64,000 bases of DNA. Origin: Laburnicola sp. R22_1. Taxonomy: Eukaryota > Ascomycota > Dothideomycetes > Pleosporales > Didymosphaeriaceae. The translations under genes and the position numbers were made by a program. Positions 12,898 to 23,602 of the stretch are shown piece after piece (position 1 is the stretch's first letter; every line of letters begins with the position of its first letter). The stretch is taken from NCBI GenBank assembly GCA_014281115.1, contig JACONQ010000015.1, forward strand, positions 310,001 to 374,000, written 5' to 3'. The notes under the pieces were generated by a model. It was not told where the DNA came from. It was given only the letters and a program-made list of their open reading frames with translations, and ran no database searches.

Positions 12898-15010
12898 CTG
12901 TGTCCGTGCACTCAACGCCCGGATTCAGTCAACGCCCCGCTGAACGCAAACCACCCCAAATTTCAACACGCCATAACGCCACCAATATGAGCTCAATTGA
13001 GGCTGCAATTAAAGAAATAGAATCGCTAAGGTCAGAAGAATCTTTCTCTTATACTAAGATCGCTAGCAAGCATGGCGTTGATCGAAGTACGCTGTCGCGA
13101 AGGCACCAAGCGATTCAAACGACGCGTGCAACTGCGGGGTTTAACCGATGGAAACTTAGTCCCTAATAAGAGTAGGAGCTTGTACAATACATTGAAGGGC
13201 TTACAGCGCGTCACTTGCTACCCACAAGAGAGATAATATAAAATTTCGCGTTAACAATAGCTAAGGAGCCAGTGAGTAAGAGCTGGGTTACTCGCTTTAT
13301 TAACTAACACAACATCCATCTAATCTCTTAATAGGCAGCTGGTATGGACAGCAATCGCCACTAAGCCGACTTAGAGGATAAATACAGCCTGTATTTTAAT
13401 CTCCTAGGTGCCAAAATTAAGAAATATGATATTAAGCCTTGTCACACGTATAATATAGATGAAAAAGGCTTCTTAATTAGTATTACTAGCTAATCAAAAC
13501 AAGTGTTTAGCAGACAAATATAGGAGAATAAGGAGGTTATAGCATCTCTCCAAGATGGCTCTTGTAAATGGATTACCCTCCTAGCGTGTGTTTGCGCTAA
13601 TAAATTAGCCTTGCTACTAAGCCTTATCTATTAGGCTACTAACAAGGCTATATAATTAAGCTGGGTAAAGGATATTAAGGCAGAAGAGCACTTAGTATAT
13701 ATTTCCTTGTTGCCTTTAGGCTGGACAAATAACAATATTGGCCTTGCCTGGCTTAAATAGGTGTTTGATCGCTACACCAAGGCAAAAGCTTAATAGTCTT
13801 ACTAGTTACTTATTCTTAATGGCTATAGATCTTATGTTACTATGGATTTTATTAACTATTACAACCGTAATAGGATACTCCTAGCCATCTTCCCCCCTCA
13901 TTTAACCCACACGCTTTAGCCACTTAATATAGTTCTATTTAAGCCTCTATTAACTGCGTACTTAAAGGAGCTATCAGATTACCTCTACCAGAGCCAGGGA
14001 CTCCTCCCTATTAAGAAAGGGGACTTCTTCCCTCTATTCTGGGAGGCCTGGATGAGCTCTTTTAAGGAGGAGACAATACTTAAGTTTTTTAAAGTAACAG
14101 GCATATTACTATTTAACCCAGAGGTTATACTTAAAAGGTTCACTAACACTACCCTAGATAAGTAGGAATCGCGAGAGAGCTCTATGTTAGTACTTAGCGG
14201 ATCTAACTGGCGTAAACTAGACCGCCTTGTACGATCCGTAGTAGAAGATTAGAGTAGTAAGAACGCGCAGAAGCTTAGCCGCTCACTCTACTATATCTTA
14301 GTTCAAAATGAGTTACTTCACTATGAGATTGCTGGGTTAAGAGAGGCTCTTACTACGAAAAAGAAGTATAAGAAGAAGGGAAAACCTCTAGATCTGCAAC
14401 AACGTTAAGAGTACTATGGGGGGGCGGTTTTCTGGTCACTAAGGAAGGTTAGGGAGGCTCGCGTACGTCAGTCTGTAAAGGAACAAGAGGAGAAGGAGCA
14501 GAAGTTTCAAAAACCTGAGAAGGCTGAGTTGAAGAAGGCAGCTAAGCTATGCAAGGAGAAAATTGCAGAGGAGAAGCGTGTGGCGAGGGAGGCAGCTAAG
14601 GTAGCTAAGGAGAAGGAGAAGGCTGAGAAGGTAGTAGAGCGTGCTTGCCAGAGAGAAGCTTGCGACGATGCAAAAGCTCTACAATTTACCTAAAAGGGTA
14701 AGAGAAAGGCCTCGCAGCCATCTATATAGAGCAACAAGCGTTAGAAACGCGTAGTTAATACTATAACTACTTAGGAGGCTTTAGGTGCCGCATCAGCAGC
14801 TCCACCTAAGACCACGCGGCACGGCCGCAACGTTAAGCTTCCAAGTAAATATAAGTAGCACAGGTGAATCGCAAGCATTAAAATAGTACTCTACTACAAA
14901 ATCTTGTAATAATAGCGATTTTGTGTGGCTCTGCAGCCTTGTTTTAGTTAAGCTGCTATGGTGTTCAGCGGGGCGTTGACTGAATCCGGGCGTTGAGTGC
15001 ACGGACACAG
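12898..15010 (+). mobile_element. DNA transposon A3 (related pogo/Fot family), inserted in A
   Basis: This 2,113-bp element has terminal inverted repeats starting CTGTGTCCGTGCACTCAACG and TA at 12896-12897 and 15011-15012. The repeats and protein are related to those of A1/A2 but clearly a different family. Confidence 0.93.
12987..14858 (+). pseudogene. A3 transposase, HTH plus DDE domain, 624 codons (broken)
   Basis: ATG at 12987 (MSSIEAAIKEIESLRSEESF) opens a frame intact for 60 codons, then stopped at a former CAG near 13167. Continuing in register gives HTH (SYTKIASKHGVDRSTLSRRH), the conserved YNIDEKGFLI near 13450, NGYRSYVTMDFINYY (Asp and His of DGHxSH lost), HTLQPLNIVLFKPLLTAY and a basic coiled-coil tail, ending at TAG 14856-14858. 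Mutations are again C-to-T type in CpA context. The sequence is less decayed than Gypsy-L. Confidence 0.86.
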
Positions 15011-16372
15011 TAGCTCAGCGCCTTTGACGAGCTTTTCCACCGCCTCAACCATATAAGTTAGGGAACTATCTACATGCCTTTGAATCCTTTGCTTAACTAG
15101 CGTCGATTGCGACCCAAGTTCTGTACTATTTCGCGGAGTTTGCGACTCCTATGTACTATCGCAAATAGTACAAAGTGGAGGCGTACGCAGGCGGACGTCA
15201 AGCTGCAATATCACAACTTCTGGGTCGTGGGGCACTAGGCCAGCACCTCGAAAGCCTCCTTTAATATTACTTTCAGTAATTAAAGCCTTAAAAGCAGCAA
15301 TAAAGCAAGGTAGGAACTCGATTTTAGTGATGTGCGTGATGTGGTTGCGCATCAGATTCTCGGCTTGGCGCCCATACGCCTTCTTTAACGGCGCAAAACA
15401 ACCCACGTCAAGTGGCTGCAAGAGGTGCGACGAATGTGGAGGCATACAGAGAGTAATAATATTACTCTTTTTACAGTAATCCTGGAATTCGAGCGAGTTG
15501 TGACTTTTGTGGCCATTAATAATAAGCAAACGTACTCCACTAGTAGTACGCCTCTTTATATGCTTATTAAAGTGCTTTAGCTATTACAGACCAAGCTCAT
15601 TTGTTGTCCAGCCGTTCTTAGAGACTGCAATAACCCAATTATAAGGTAGATCCTTCTCCTTATACTAGGCAGAGAGGTGGTGCTTGCCCCCAAAGATAAT
15701 AAAGGGTGGGATCCACCACCCTATTGCGTTAATGCCTTGGATAACTATTGTCCACTCCCTATTGCCCTGCTGCACCTGCTTTAGCCGTCCTTAACGCTTA
15801 GAGCCTGTGACTACCGCTCTAGTTAATATTATGCCTATTATAAAGCTAGACTTGTTAAAATTATAGGTGTCCTTATTTAGGATACTATACTTGGCCTTTA
15901 TGTTCTCCACAAGCCGGAACCAGCCTTGTATCACCTTAGGATCCTCCTAGAGGGCTCTCTTGTAGTCGTACTTTCGATTGAACTTGACTTAAAGCTTTGG
16001 CTAGCGCTTAACAAAGTCATAAGGCCACCTCTGGCCAACTAGCTTATAGTGGCGTGCAGCCAGTAAAGAATTGGCTATATCTTTTATGGCATCAAGCCGG
16101 GGCGGAAATCCTCGCGCGTCTAGGTCGAGTATATACTGCACAATCACCTGCTCCTCTCTTATAGTAAGTCTTATTTTGTTGGGTGCGCAGTCGCATCTAA
16201 ACATCTTTCCAGCGCGTTAGTTGCTAAGTGTACTTTAAGAGACGTTATAGAGGGCTGCAGCGCGTCGCTAAGAGAGTGTCGCGTCTTGTTTAATAGCCTG
16301 GATCGCAAGCTGTATACGCGCTTCTTTTAACGCTAGTGGTTTGTTGTGTGGTTGAGGCATCGCGTTGTACTA

Positions 16373-18212
16373 CAGTCAACTCTCGTTATAACGATGTCCG
16401 TTTTAGCGATATCCTCGATATAGCGATATTTTTCGCTTGCACGGATTCAACTCCACACAATCTACCCCTGTATCCGATATTCAATATCTAATACCACTTC
16501 AGCGCCAAGTATCGTTATAGAAGCTATGGGCCGCAAGGGGATATCCAATCATGAGAGGAAGGCTCTCCGCGCCTGGGCCTTCTCTCAGCAACCACAGCCA
16601 CGACAGAAAGCTATCATCGCATGGTTTGAAGCTGAATTTGGCAGAAAGCTCTCCCAATCAACTGTATCTGAGTCTCTCGACGATCGCTTTCGACACCTCG
16701 ACGCCCTACCTGCCTCCGCCTCCGCCTCCGCCTCCGCCTCCGGTACATCCATATCCGATACAGCCTACCGCTCACGAGCGGCTGCCTGGCCTCTGCTTGA
16801 GTCTATCCTGTATGAGTGGCAGCAGGGAATACAAGTGCGAGGGGGACTAGTATCAGGCGATATACTTGCTGAGAAAGCTCGAGAGATCTGGCGTCAGATT
16901 CCAGCCTACCAGGGCCAGGCTATTCCTGAGTTCTCGTCTGGCTGGGTATCAAAATTCAAGCAGCGATATAGGATAGCAGAGGTTACACAGCACGGCGAGC
17001 AGAGCTCTGTACCAACGCAAACAGCAGCCGAGATGGTAGATGTACAGAACATCTGCATCCGATACCCAGACAGCGATATATTCAACATGGACGAGACTGG
17101 GCTATACTGGAGGTGGGCAATATCAAGAGGGCTAGCTACTGCCTCAATGCCTGGTGTTAAGAAAGATAAAGCTAGGGTATCTATCATGCTCTGCTGCAAC
17201 GCTACTGGTACTGAGCGCGTAGCACCATGGGTGATAGGAAAGTCAAAACAGCCTCGAGCTTTGCGAGGAGTTAATATATTAGCTATTGGCTGTGTCTGGG
17301 GGGCCTCCAAGAAGGGCTGGGTAAACACATCTATTATGGCTGAGTGGCTTGCTGCATTCTATAGCTATATTGGCTTAAGGAAGGTTGTTCTTCTTATGGA
17401 CAACTACTTGGCCCATCTTTCTGGCCTTTAACAATCGCCGCCTCCGTCCAATATCGCGATCTAGCTCTTACCAAAGAACTCAACAAGCATGTATCAGCCT
17501 CTTGATTAGGGTATCATCCAGAACTTCAAGACCTACTACCGGAGGCAGTGGCTAGCGTTCACGGTTAAACACTACAACCTTGGCCTTGATCTATTCAAAT
17601 TCATAACGATTCTCTATACGCTCCACTGGATAGCTGAATCATGGCTGCTCGATATTAAGGATACTACTATCCTACACTGCTACATCAAGAGCACGTGCAT
17701 CCCGAAGAGGTGGCTAGATCCTAGCTCTGGACTTGATAGAGAGGAGCCAATAGAGAGTCTATATCAGGCTGCTGCCCAGGCTGGCCAGATCCAGGATCCT
17801 ATGGCTATAGAGAACTTTCTCAATCCAGTAGATGAGGATTTAGAGGAGGAAGAGGAGGATACATCCCTACAGGATATCGTAGTTGCTCAGCTAGGGCTTG
17901 TTCAAGGATTAGAGGAAGAGGAGGAGGTGCTACCTCCTCCTGCTCCAAGCGTTGCAGAGGCTCTTCAGGCTGTACAGGTTCTACTCTGCTATTAGGAGTA
18001 TTAGGAGACTGTAAAGTATGAGGATATATCCTATATGAAGCGGCTAGAGAGGTCGTTGAAAGCTCAGTCAATTAGAAGTATGAGGCAGTCAACAATTTCG
18101 GAGTGGCTGCAAGTCCGCCAAGACTAGCTTAATAATCATCGATTAAACGATATTTCGATATAACGATAGAATTTGCTGTGCACGGATTAATCGTTATAAC
18201 GAGAGTTGACTG
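16373..18212 (+). mobile_element. DNA transposon A4 (Tigger/pogo type), inserted in A
   Basis: This 1,840-bp element has inverted repeats CAGTCAACTCTCGTTATAAC at both ends and TA at 16371-16372 and 18213-18214. These ends resemble classical Tigger/pogo termini. It sits between the right terminal repeat and the start codon of element A's transposase, so it separated A's gene from its promoter. Base composition is close to normal, suggesting a young insertion. Confidence 0.93.
16526..18127 (+). pseudogene. A4 Tigger-like transposase (CENP-B HTH + DDE_1), 534 codons, few stops
   Basis: ATG at 16526 (MGRKGISNHERKALRAWAFS) opens 301 intact codons. They include a CENP-B/Tc5-type N-terminus, an Ala-Ser hexanucleotide tract (gcctcc repeats, 16708-16743), the DDE motif NMDETGLYWR near 17087 and LLMDNYLAH near 17394. 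The frame then meets TAA at 17429, TAG at 17462 and TAG at 17510, all at positions where the family has Gln or Trp, and continues in register through YQPLDQGIIQ (Gln now TAG) and an acidic Glu-rich region near 17832 to TAG at 18125. This is the least decayed transposase in A, probably inactivated recently. Confidence 0.85.
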
Positions 18213-19028
18213 TAGTACGTTTTGGTGGGGTCTTGGCAAAGTGATCGACTTGATGGAATGATCGACTCGAGTGCAAAGTACGTTACTCTTTTTTCTTCTT
18301 ACGCTTATTATAAAACCTATAAGCCTAAGCAACTCTAGCCTAAACTTAGAGATTCTGCGACAGCCTCTAGAAAAAGTCCTACTCTAGGGAGCGCTAACGT
18401 ACTCCACAACCGAGCGACTCACCCAACCGAGCGACTCACTTTTGCCAAGACCCCACCAAAACATGTACTATTCACGATAGTACAGAGTCAATACAAACTA
18501 TTATCAATAGTCTAAATAGGCCAATCTATTCAGAATCTACTTCTGCAGGTTATTTACACATTGTTCTATTGTGCCCAGGCTCGCCGCAGCGTCCATAGCG
18601 CCGTTGAGTTGGCTCGCCTCCATTAACGCGCGCCCTCTTCTTTGCCTTCTTGCCATCACTGCGCGCCACAAAGTCCTTTAGAGTAGCCAGCCACTGGCCC
18701 TCTTTAGCTGTAAGAGCTCCTTCTTACTGTAATCGCTTTCTTTTGTGCGATTTACGTCGCGTAGCGGCCTTATTAGCAGCTTAAAGTTTGGCGTTGCGTT
18801 TGGTCATCAACACTAAAGAATGCCCCATCAGCTCAGCGCCTTTAACAAGCTTTTTCACCGCCTCAACTATATAAGTTGGGGAACTATTCACATGCCTTTA
18901 AATCCTCTGCTTAACTAGCATTAATTGTGACCTAAGTTCTGTACTATTTCGCGGAGTTTGCGACTCCCATATACTATCGCGAATAGTACATTCTGGAGGC
19001 GTACGCAGGCGGACGTTAAGCTGCGATA

Positions 19029-20818
19029 AGCTAGCGTACATAGTCTCCGGCCACCCGGGGATTCCGGCCACCCCACCAAAACGCGACACCCGCACAAAAC
19101 ACGCGATATCTTAACAACGCTTATTATGATTGCCACTGCGTGCACATAGACTCTAGAGTTGCAGCAGCAGCAGCTACTAAAGCTGTTTCTGAAGCGCTCG
19201 ATATAGTAGATCTTTGCTGCTAAGCTCCTGCAGCCTCAGCTGCGCGTATAGCCTCTACGATAGTCTCTACCTTTGCAAAGCGTCGATTTGGGTCTATTTG
19301 AACGCGCTTTTGAGGACGCTGAGAGCTAGTAGTCTGTAGATGATACTTAAGGCGTCTTTTCTCTGATTCTAGCCCTGCAGCTCTAGCATTTGCAGCTGCT
19401 AGCGCCTTACCTGCTTTCTGAAGGAGTAGCCGGGTCCTACGACCTAGATTCTTGACGCTCTGGACGTCGCGCTGCGCTATATAGAGATCGCGAGGGCCTT
19501 GAGGGGTTGAGAGGAAGCTCTGAGGCTGCTGATGAGGCTGCTGCTGATACGTAGGCGTAGTAGGCCTCTGAGAGACTTGCGACGAGCTGAGCACGTGATT
19601 GATGTTGAATGGGCTGATACTAGCAGCCTGCTAGCCAGCTTGAATCACACGCTCTGTGAAGCCTGCCTCCCTAGCTTGATAGTAGCAGGCGATAAAGCGC
19701 TCCTTCTTAACAGGCGCGGCGTCGTCGAGCGATGCAAGCTCCTGGATCTGGCGTTGGTAACTAGACTTGATAACGGAGAAAGGGGCGAGATCTAGAGGCT
19801 GTAGGACGTGCGAGGTATGCGCAGGTAGGTATAGGAGCTCTATTCGATGCTGTTTGCAGAGCCATAGGAAGTCTATATTGATGTGGCTGCTATGGCCGTC
19901 GAGGATGAGGAGGCGGTACTGGCTATCACCTACAGCTGTCTCAGGGATAAATATGCGCTGTAGCCACTCAACACCTATCGCTTTTGACGTCCATCCGTTC
20001 TCAGAGGTTGTATAGAGCTAGTTAGGTACGTAGGACGAGGGAAACTATGTAGTCTGTAGGGTCTGGCCTTTGAAGATGACGGCGCAGTGCAGTTTCCGCC
20101 CTGCTGCTGATACACGCTCGATTATAGAGACCCACTCGCGATTCTCTTGAGACCGAATGTAAGCCTTCTTCTTCTGGCTACTAGAGAGTACTCTGGTGTT
20201 CGTACATACCCCTAGAGCTACACCAGTCTTATCCATATTCCAGATATCCTCTGTACGTATATTGAGGCGTATTCTAGTCTGCTCAAAGAGCTCTAGAAAG
20301 GCGCGTACACGCTCTGGAGTAGCTGAATCAGCTCTCTGAGCCTCTAGCTTTCTGCCGACTACTGAGGCTATGCGTGGCTGGCGCTTGATGAAGTGGTATA
20401 GCTAGTGCTTGCCGACAGGCTGATCGTCGCCGTTCATACGTAGGATTTGATTGGCCATTTCTCGAGCGCGAGCGTGTGAGGGAGGACAGGCGCGCGCGTC
20501 TTCTTCGAGGATCCATTCTACTAGGAAGTCCTCTTGTAGAGGAGTCAGCCGCTGCTGATGCTGATGGCTAGTTACGCTGGTAGTCGCGCCACGTAGTCGG
20601 TCTTGAAATTTAGATCGAGGAAGGCCGTACGCCTCTGCTGCTGCTCGCTGGCTCTTATAAATGCCTGTATTGTAATCGCTGATCGCTGATTGTATAGCCA
20701 GCTCACGGGCGTCCATATTGATGAGTGTTATGGAAAGAAATCGCGTGTTTTGTGCGGGTGTCGCGTTTTGGTGGGGTGGCCGGAATCCCCGGGTGGCCGG
20801 AGACTATGTACGCTAGCT
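19029..20818 (-). mobile_element. DNA transposon B1 (pogo/Fot type), inserted in B
   Basis: This 1,790-bp element has inverted repeats starting AGCTAGCGTACATAGTCTCC and TA at 19027-19028 and 20819-20820. The matching sequence in A (near 15215) is uninterrupted, confirming the insertion site. Composition is near normal, so it looks young. Confidence 0.92.
19124..20716 (-). pseudogene. B1 transposase, HTH plus DDE domain, 531 codons, few stops
   Basis: ATG complementary to 20714-20716 (MDARELAIQSAISDYNTGIY) opens 103 intact codons with a psq-like HTH (SQRAAAEAYGLPRSKFQDRL). After one TAG at about 20402 the frame continues in register through WNMDKTGVALG near 20230, LILDGHSSHINIDFLWL near 19905 and SHVLQPLDLAPFSVIKSSY near 19820. 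It ends in a Gln-rich then Lys/Arg-rich coiled coil. All three catalytic blocks retain their acidic residues; only a few nonsense changes at former Gln codons separate it from an open frame. It ends with TAA TAA at 19121-19126. Confidence 0.84.
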
Positions 20819-23602
20819 TAGTACAGCCTCTGGGTTATAGGGCACTAGGCCAGCACCTCAAAAGCCTCCTTTGATATTACTTTCAGTAATTAAAGCCTTA
20901 AAAGCAGCAATAAAGCAAGGTAGGAACTCGATTTTAGTCATGTGCGTGATGTGGTTGCGCATTAGATTCTTGGCTTAGCGCCCATACGCCTTCTTTAACA
21001 GCGCAAAACAACCCACGTCAAGTGGCTGCAAGAGGTGCGACAAATGTGAAGGCATACAGAGAGTAATAATATTACTCTTTTTATAGTAATCCTAGAATTC
21101 GAGCGAGTTATGACTTTCGTGGCTATTAATAATAAGCAAACGTGCTCTACTAGTAGTACGCCACTTTGTATGCTTATCAAAGTGCTTTAGCCATTACAGA
21201 CTAAGCTTATTTATCGTCCAGCCGTTCTCAGAGACTGCAATAACTCAATTATAAGGTAGATCCTTCTCCTTATACCAGGCGGAGAGGTAGTGCTTACCTC
21301 TAAAGATAATAAAGAGTGGGATCCACTACCCTATCGCGTTAATGCCTTGGATAACTGTTGTCCACTCCCTATTGCCCTGCTGCACCTGCTTTGGCTGTCC
21401 TTAACGCTTAGAGCCTGTGACTACCACTCTAGTTAATATTATGCCCATTATAAAGCCAGACTCGTCGAAATTGTAGGTGTCCTTATCTAGGATACTATAC
21501 TTAGCCTTCATGTTCTCCACAAGCCAGAACCAGCCTCGTATCACCTCAGGATCCTCCTAGAGGGCTCTCTCATAGTCGTACTTTCGATTAAACTTGACTT
21601 TAAGCTCTGGCTGGCGCTTAACAAAGTTTGGAGCCCAGTTATGGCCCACAGGGTCGCGATGCCGCTCAGCTAGCAAAGAATTAGCCATATCCTCCACAGC
21701 AGCAAGCTGTGGCGGGAATTCTCGCAAGTCTAGGTCGAGTACATACTGTATAATCGCCTTCTCCTCTCTTATAGTGAGCTTTATTGTGTTGGGTGGGCAG
21801 TCGCGTTAGAAGGCAATTCCAGCGCGTCGTTAACTAAGGGTCTTTTAAGAGATGTTATAGATGGCAGCAGCGCATCTTTGCAAAAGTAACGCGTCTTATT
21901 CAATAGCCTAGATCGTAAGCTGTATACAAGCTTCGTTTGACGCTAGTAGTTTGTTATGTTGTTAAGGCATCGCGTTATACTATTAATAGTAGTACGTTTT
22001 AGTAGGATCTTGGCAAAAGTGAGTCGCTCGGTTGTGGAGTACGTTATAACTTCTAGGAAACTTAAGTCTAGGCTTTATTCTCTGTATTAGTGTTATAGGG
22101 AGAAGAAGGACTATTAGGCTAATAGTTAAAGCGTACCTAATATCTTCTTAGAGCTCTTCCCCTTTTTTAGGATATATAAATTGCAGTTATATAATAGGCG
22201 AGGGCTAGGAGTAGTGCTAAAGCTGTCTAAGAAGCTAATAGGCCTATCTCTAGAGTAGCCTGGCAAGTAGGTGTTTTAGACTAGTTAGGAGTATATGTAC
22301 GCGTAGTAGTAAAGCTTACGCAAGAAGAAAATTAAAAAGAAGCTAGACAAATAGTGTTTAAGGGCGAAGCTAAAGGATATAGGATTAGAGAGTTAGGGGT
22401 TAACTAAGGTAGGAATTTAAGATTATTACTAATTATAAGGCCCTTAAATATAGACGTCGCTTCTAGGAAGCTAAGTATTACTTAGGTCTAAGTATTAAAG
22501 TTTATAACGCGTACTTAACGTATAAAAGAAGAATTAGAAGATAAAGAATAAAGGCCTATTTAATAGTTAACTTAAGAGGCATTTAGAATATACGCTTATA
22601 AAGAGAGGAATAGTATAGTATACCTAGTATAAAAGAGTATAGGACGCTTTTATTACGAATATAGTAGGCTATATATACGCCCCTAAATAGCAGTTCTATA
22701 TTATTATTAGCGAACTAAGAACACTAACGCTGCGCTAGTAGGCACCTATTATAGAACAGAGTATTATTGCCTATAATAGGGGAATAGGTAAAGTTAATAC
22801 GTTCTTGGGTAGTAGTGGCGAATAGGCTTAGTAGGTATGTGGGATAAGGGTCTTTATTATTTAATAATTTAGGCTATTAGGCCTAGAAAAATATAACTTG
22901 CTTATTCTTAGTGTTATATTATTACGCTTTCTAACTATAGTAGAGAAAATAGAAGAGCGAGGCGTTAATTATAAGTTTATTAGAGTTATAGTCTAACTAA
23001 AGTGCGAAATTATCTTAACTGTTTACCTAGAATTATAAACCGCAAGATAGATTATTATTATTGCTAACGCTCTGCCTAAGGGCTGCAAAAACTTAGGCTA
23101 TAATATTAAAGCTGATGCGTGCGTCTAAGAGAGGAATCACTTCCTAGTGATTAGCCTAAGAGACTATTAGGGTGCGAGGTACTTACGCAGAGACAAGAAG
23201 GTAATAAATACGCTAATAGAGAGCTTTTTAGGTACTAGTGAGAGGTTAAAACCACTAGAGCCTACACTATTATTGCCTTAATAAGAAGGCTTGCCGCCAC
23301 TACTACCGCTACTAGAACTAAGGCGGCCAGATGCATAGGCGCCTAGGGCATAGTTAATCTAAAGATAGGGATGCATAATAAGGCAGGCTAAGTAAAGGCT
23401 TAAGAATAGTTTGGGGTTTAGGAGAATAAGAAGCTAAACTATAGAAAAATTGTAAGAGTGTGGAGAGTAAGTAGAATAGACAAGTTAGTAATAAAAATAG
23501 GTGGGCGTTTATAGGCTATTGTTTAAGGTTATATAAAGCTAGGTAATTGGCAAAGCTTACTATTAGAGGCGGGCCTAACCTCTACTTACTAGTAGGAGGC
23601 GC

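Larger units (their letters stand above)
8389..16360 (-). pseudogene. Transposase of element A, DDE type with C-terminal CCHC zinc knuckle; split and broken
   Basis: The start ATG is complementary to 16358-16360 (MPQPHNKPLA). The N-terminal helix-turn-helix part is near 16000-16300, and the DDE domain is near 15230-15850. Motifs include NFNKSSF (the relative B has NFDESGF), LIINGHKSHNSLEF near 15500 and HLLQPLDVGCFAPLKKAYG near 15400. After about 15013 the frame is interrupted by A3, A2, a 52-bp inverted piece and A1, then resumes at 8636. The last part encodes RCGRCGKPGHNKTTC (about 8421-8466), a CX2CX4HX4C zinc knuckle, and stops at 8389-8391. First and second catalytic Asp are now Asn and several CAG codons are TAG. 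Non-functional. Confidence 0.85.
8261..18283 (-). mobile_element. DNA transposon A (Tc1-mariner/pogo-Fot type), host of four further insertions
   Basis: The terminal inverted repeats begin ACGTACTTTGCACTCGAGTC on both ends, and a TA duplication flanks the element (8259-8260 and 18284-18285). Excising it restores the Gypsy-L sequence found intact in Gypsy-R. The element spans 10,023 bp, but about 8.2 kb of this is four later transposons (8639-10738, 10796-12895, 12898-15010, 16373-18212). Its own transposase is on the minus strand. Transposon B (18397-22044) is a close relative internally but has a different terminal repeat. Confidence 0.92.
18526..21970 (-). pseudogene. Transposase of element B, DDE type with degraded CCHC knuckle; interrupted by B1
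   Basis: The start ATG is complementary to 21968-21970 (MPQQHNKLLA, with TAA for the third codon). The DNA-binding part is near 21600-21800, and the DDE domain has YNFDESGFIMG near 21455, LLIINSHESHNSLEF near 21110 and LLQPLDVGCFALLKKAYG near 20990. The frame enters B1 at 20818, resumes at 19026 and ends at TAG 18526-18528. The zinc knuckle near 18570-18610 reads RRYGRCGEPGHNRTMC, with its first Cys changed to Tyr. Several TAG stops. The first catalytic Asp is intact here, unlike in A. Confidence 0.84.
18397..22044 (-). mobile_element. DNA transposon B (relative of A), contains insertion B1
   Basis: The termini start ACGTACTCCACAACCGAGCG and are flanked by TA (18395-18396 and 22045-22046). 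Removing it restores collinearity of Gypsy-L with Gypsy-R. Net length without B1 is about 1.86 kb. Internal sequence is highly similar to A, including the motif tttgccaagaccccaccaaa next to the terminal repeat, but the outermost repeat differs. The right terminal repeat lacks one 17-bp unit that the left has. Confidence 0.92.
901..23602 (+). other. Unassigned 3.9-kb 3' module of Gypsy-L (interrupted)
   Basis: Between the apparent end of pol and the 3' LTR-like terminus there are about 3.9 kb (net of insertions) with no retrotransposon domain I can name. The same stretch is at about 25351-29275 in Gypsy-R, so it belonged to the element before duplication. With TAG/TAA read as Gln, long frames are open on the + strand (for example net 22500-23550), but in RIP-mutated DNA every frame looks open because TGA is rare, so this is weak evidence for coding. 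Coding strand and function are unknown. Confidence 0.5.

Noticed and set aside
22500..23550. Long apparently open frame once TAG/TAA are read as Gln
   Set aside because: In RIP-mutated DNA TGA is rare, so all frames look open after this substitution. A neighbouring frame was equally open, so I did not call a gene.
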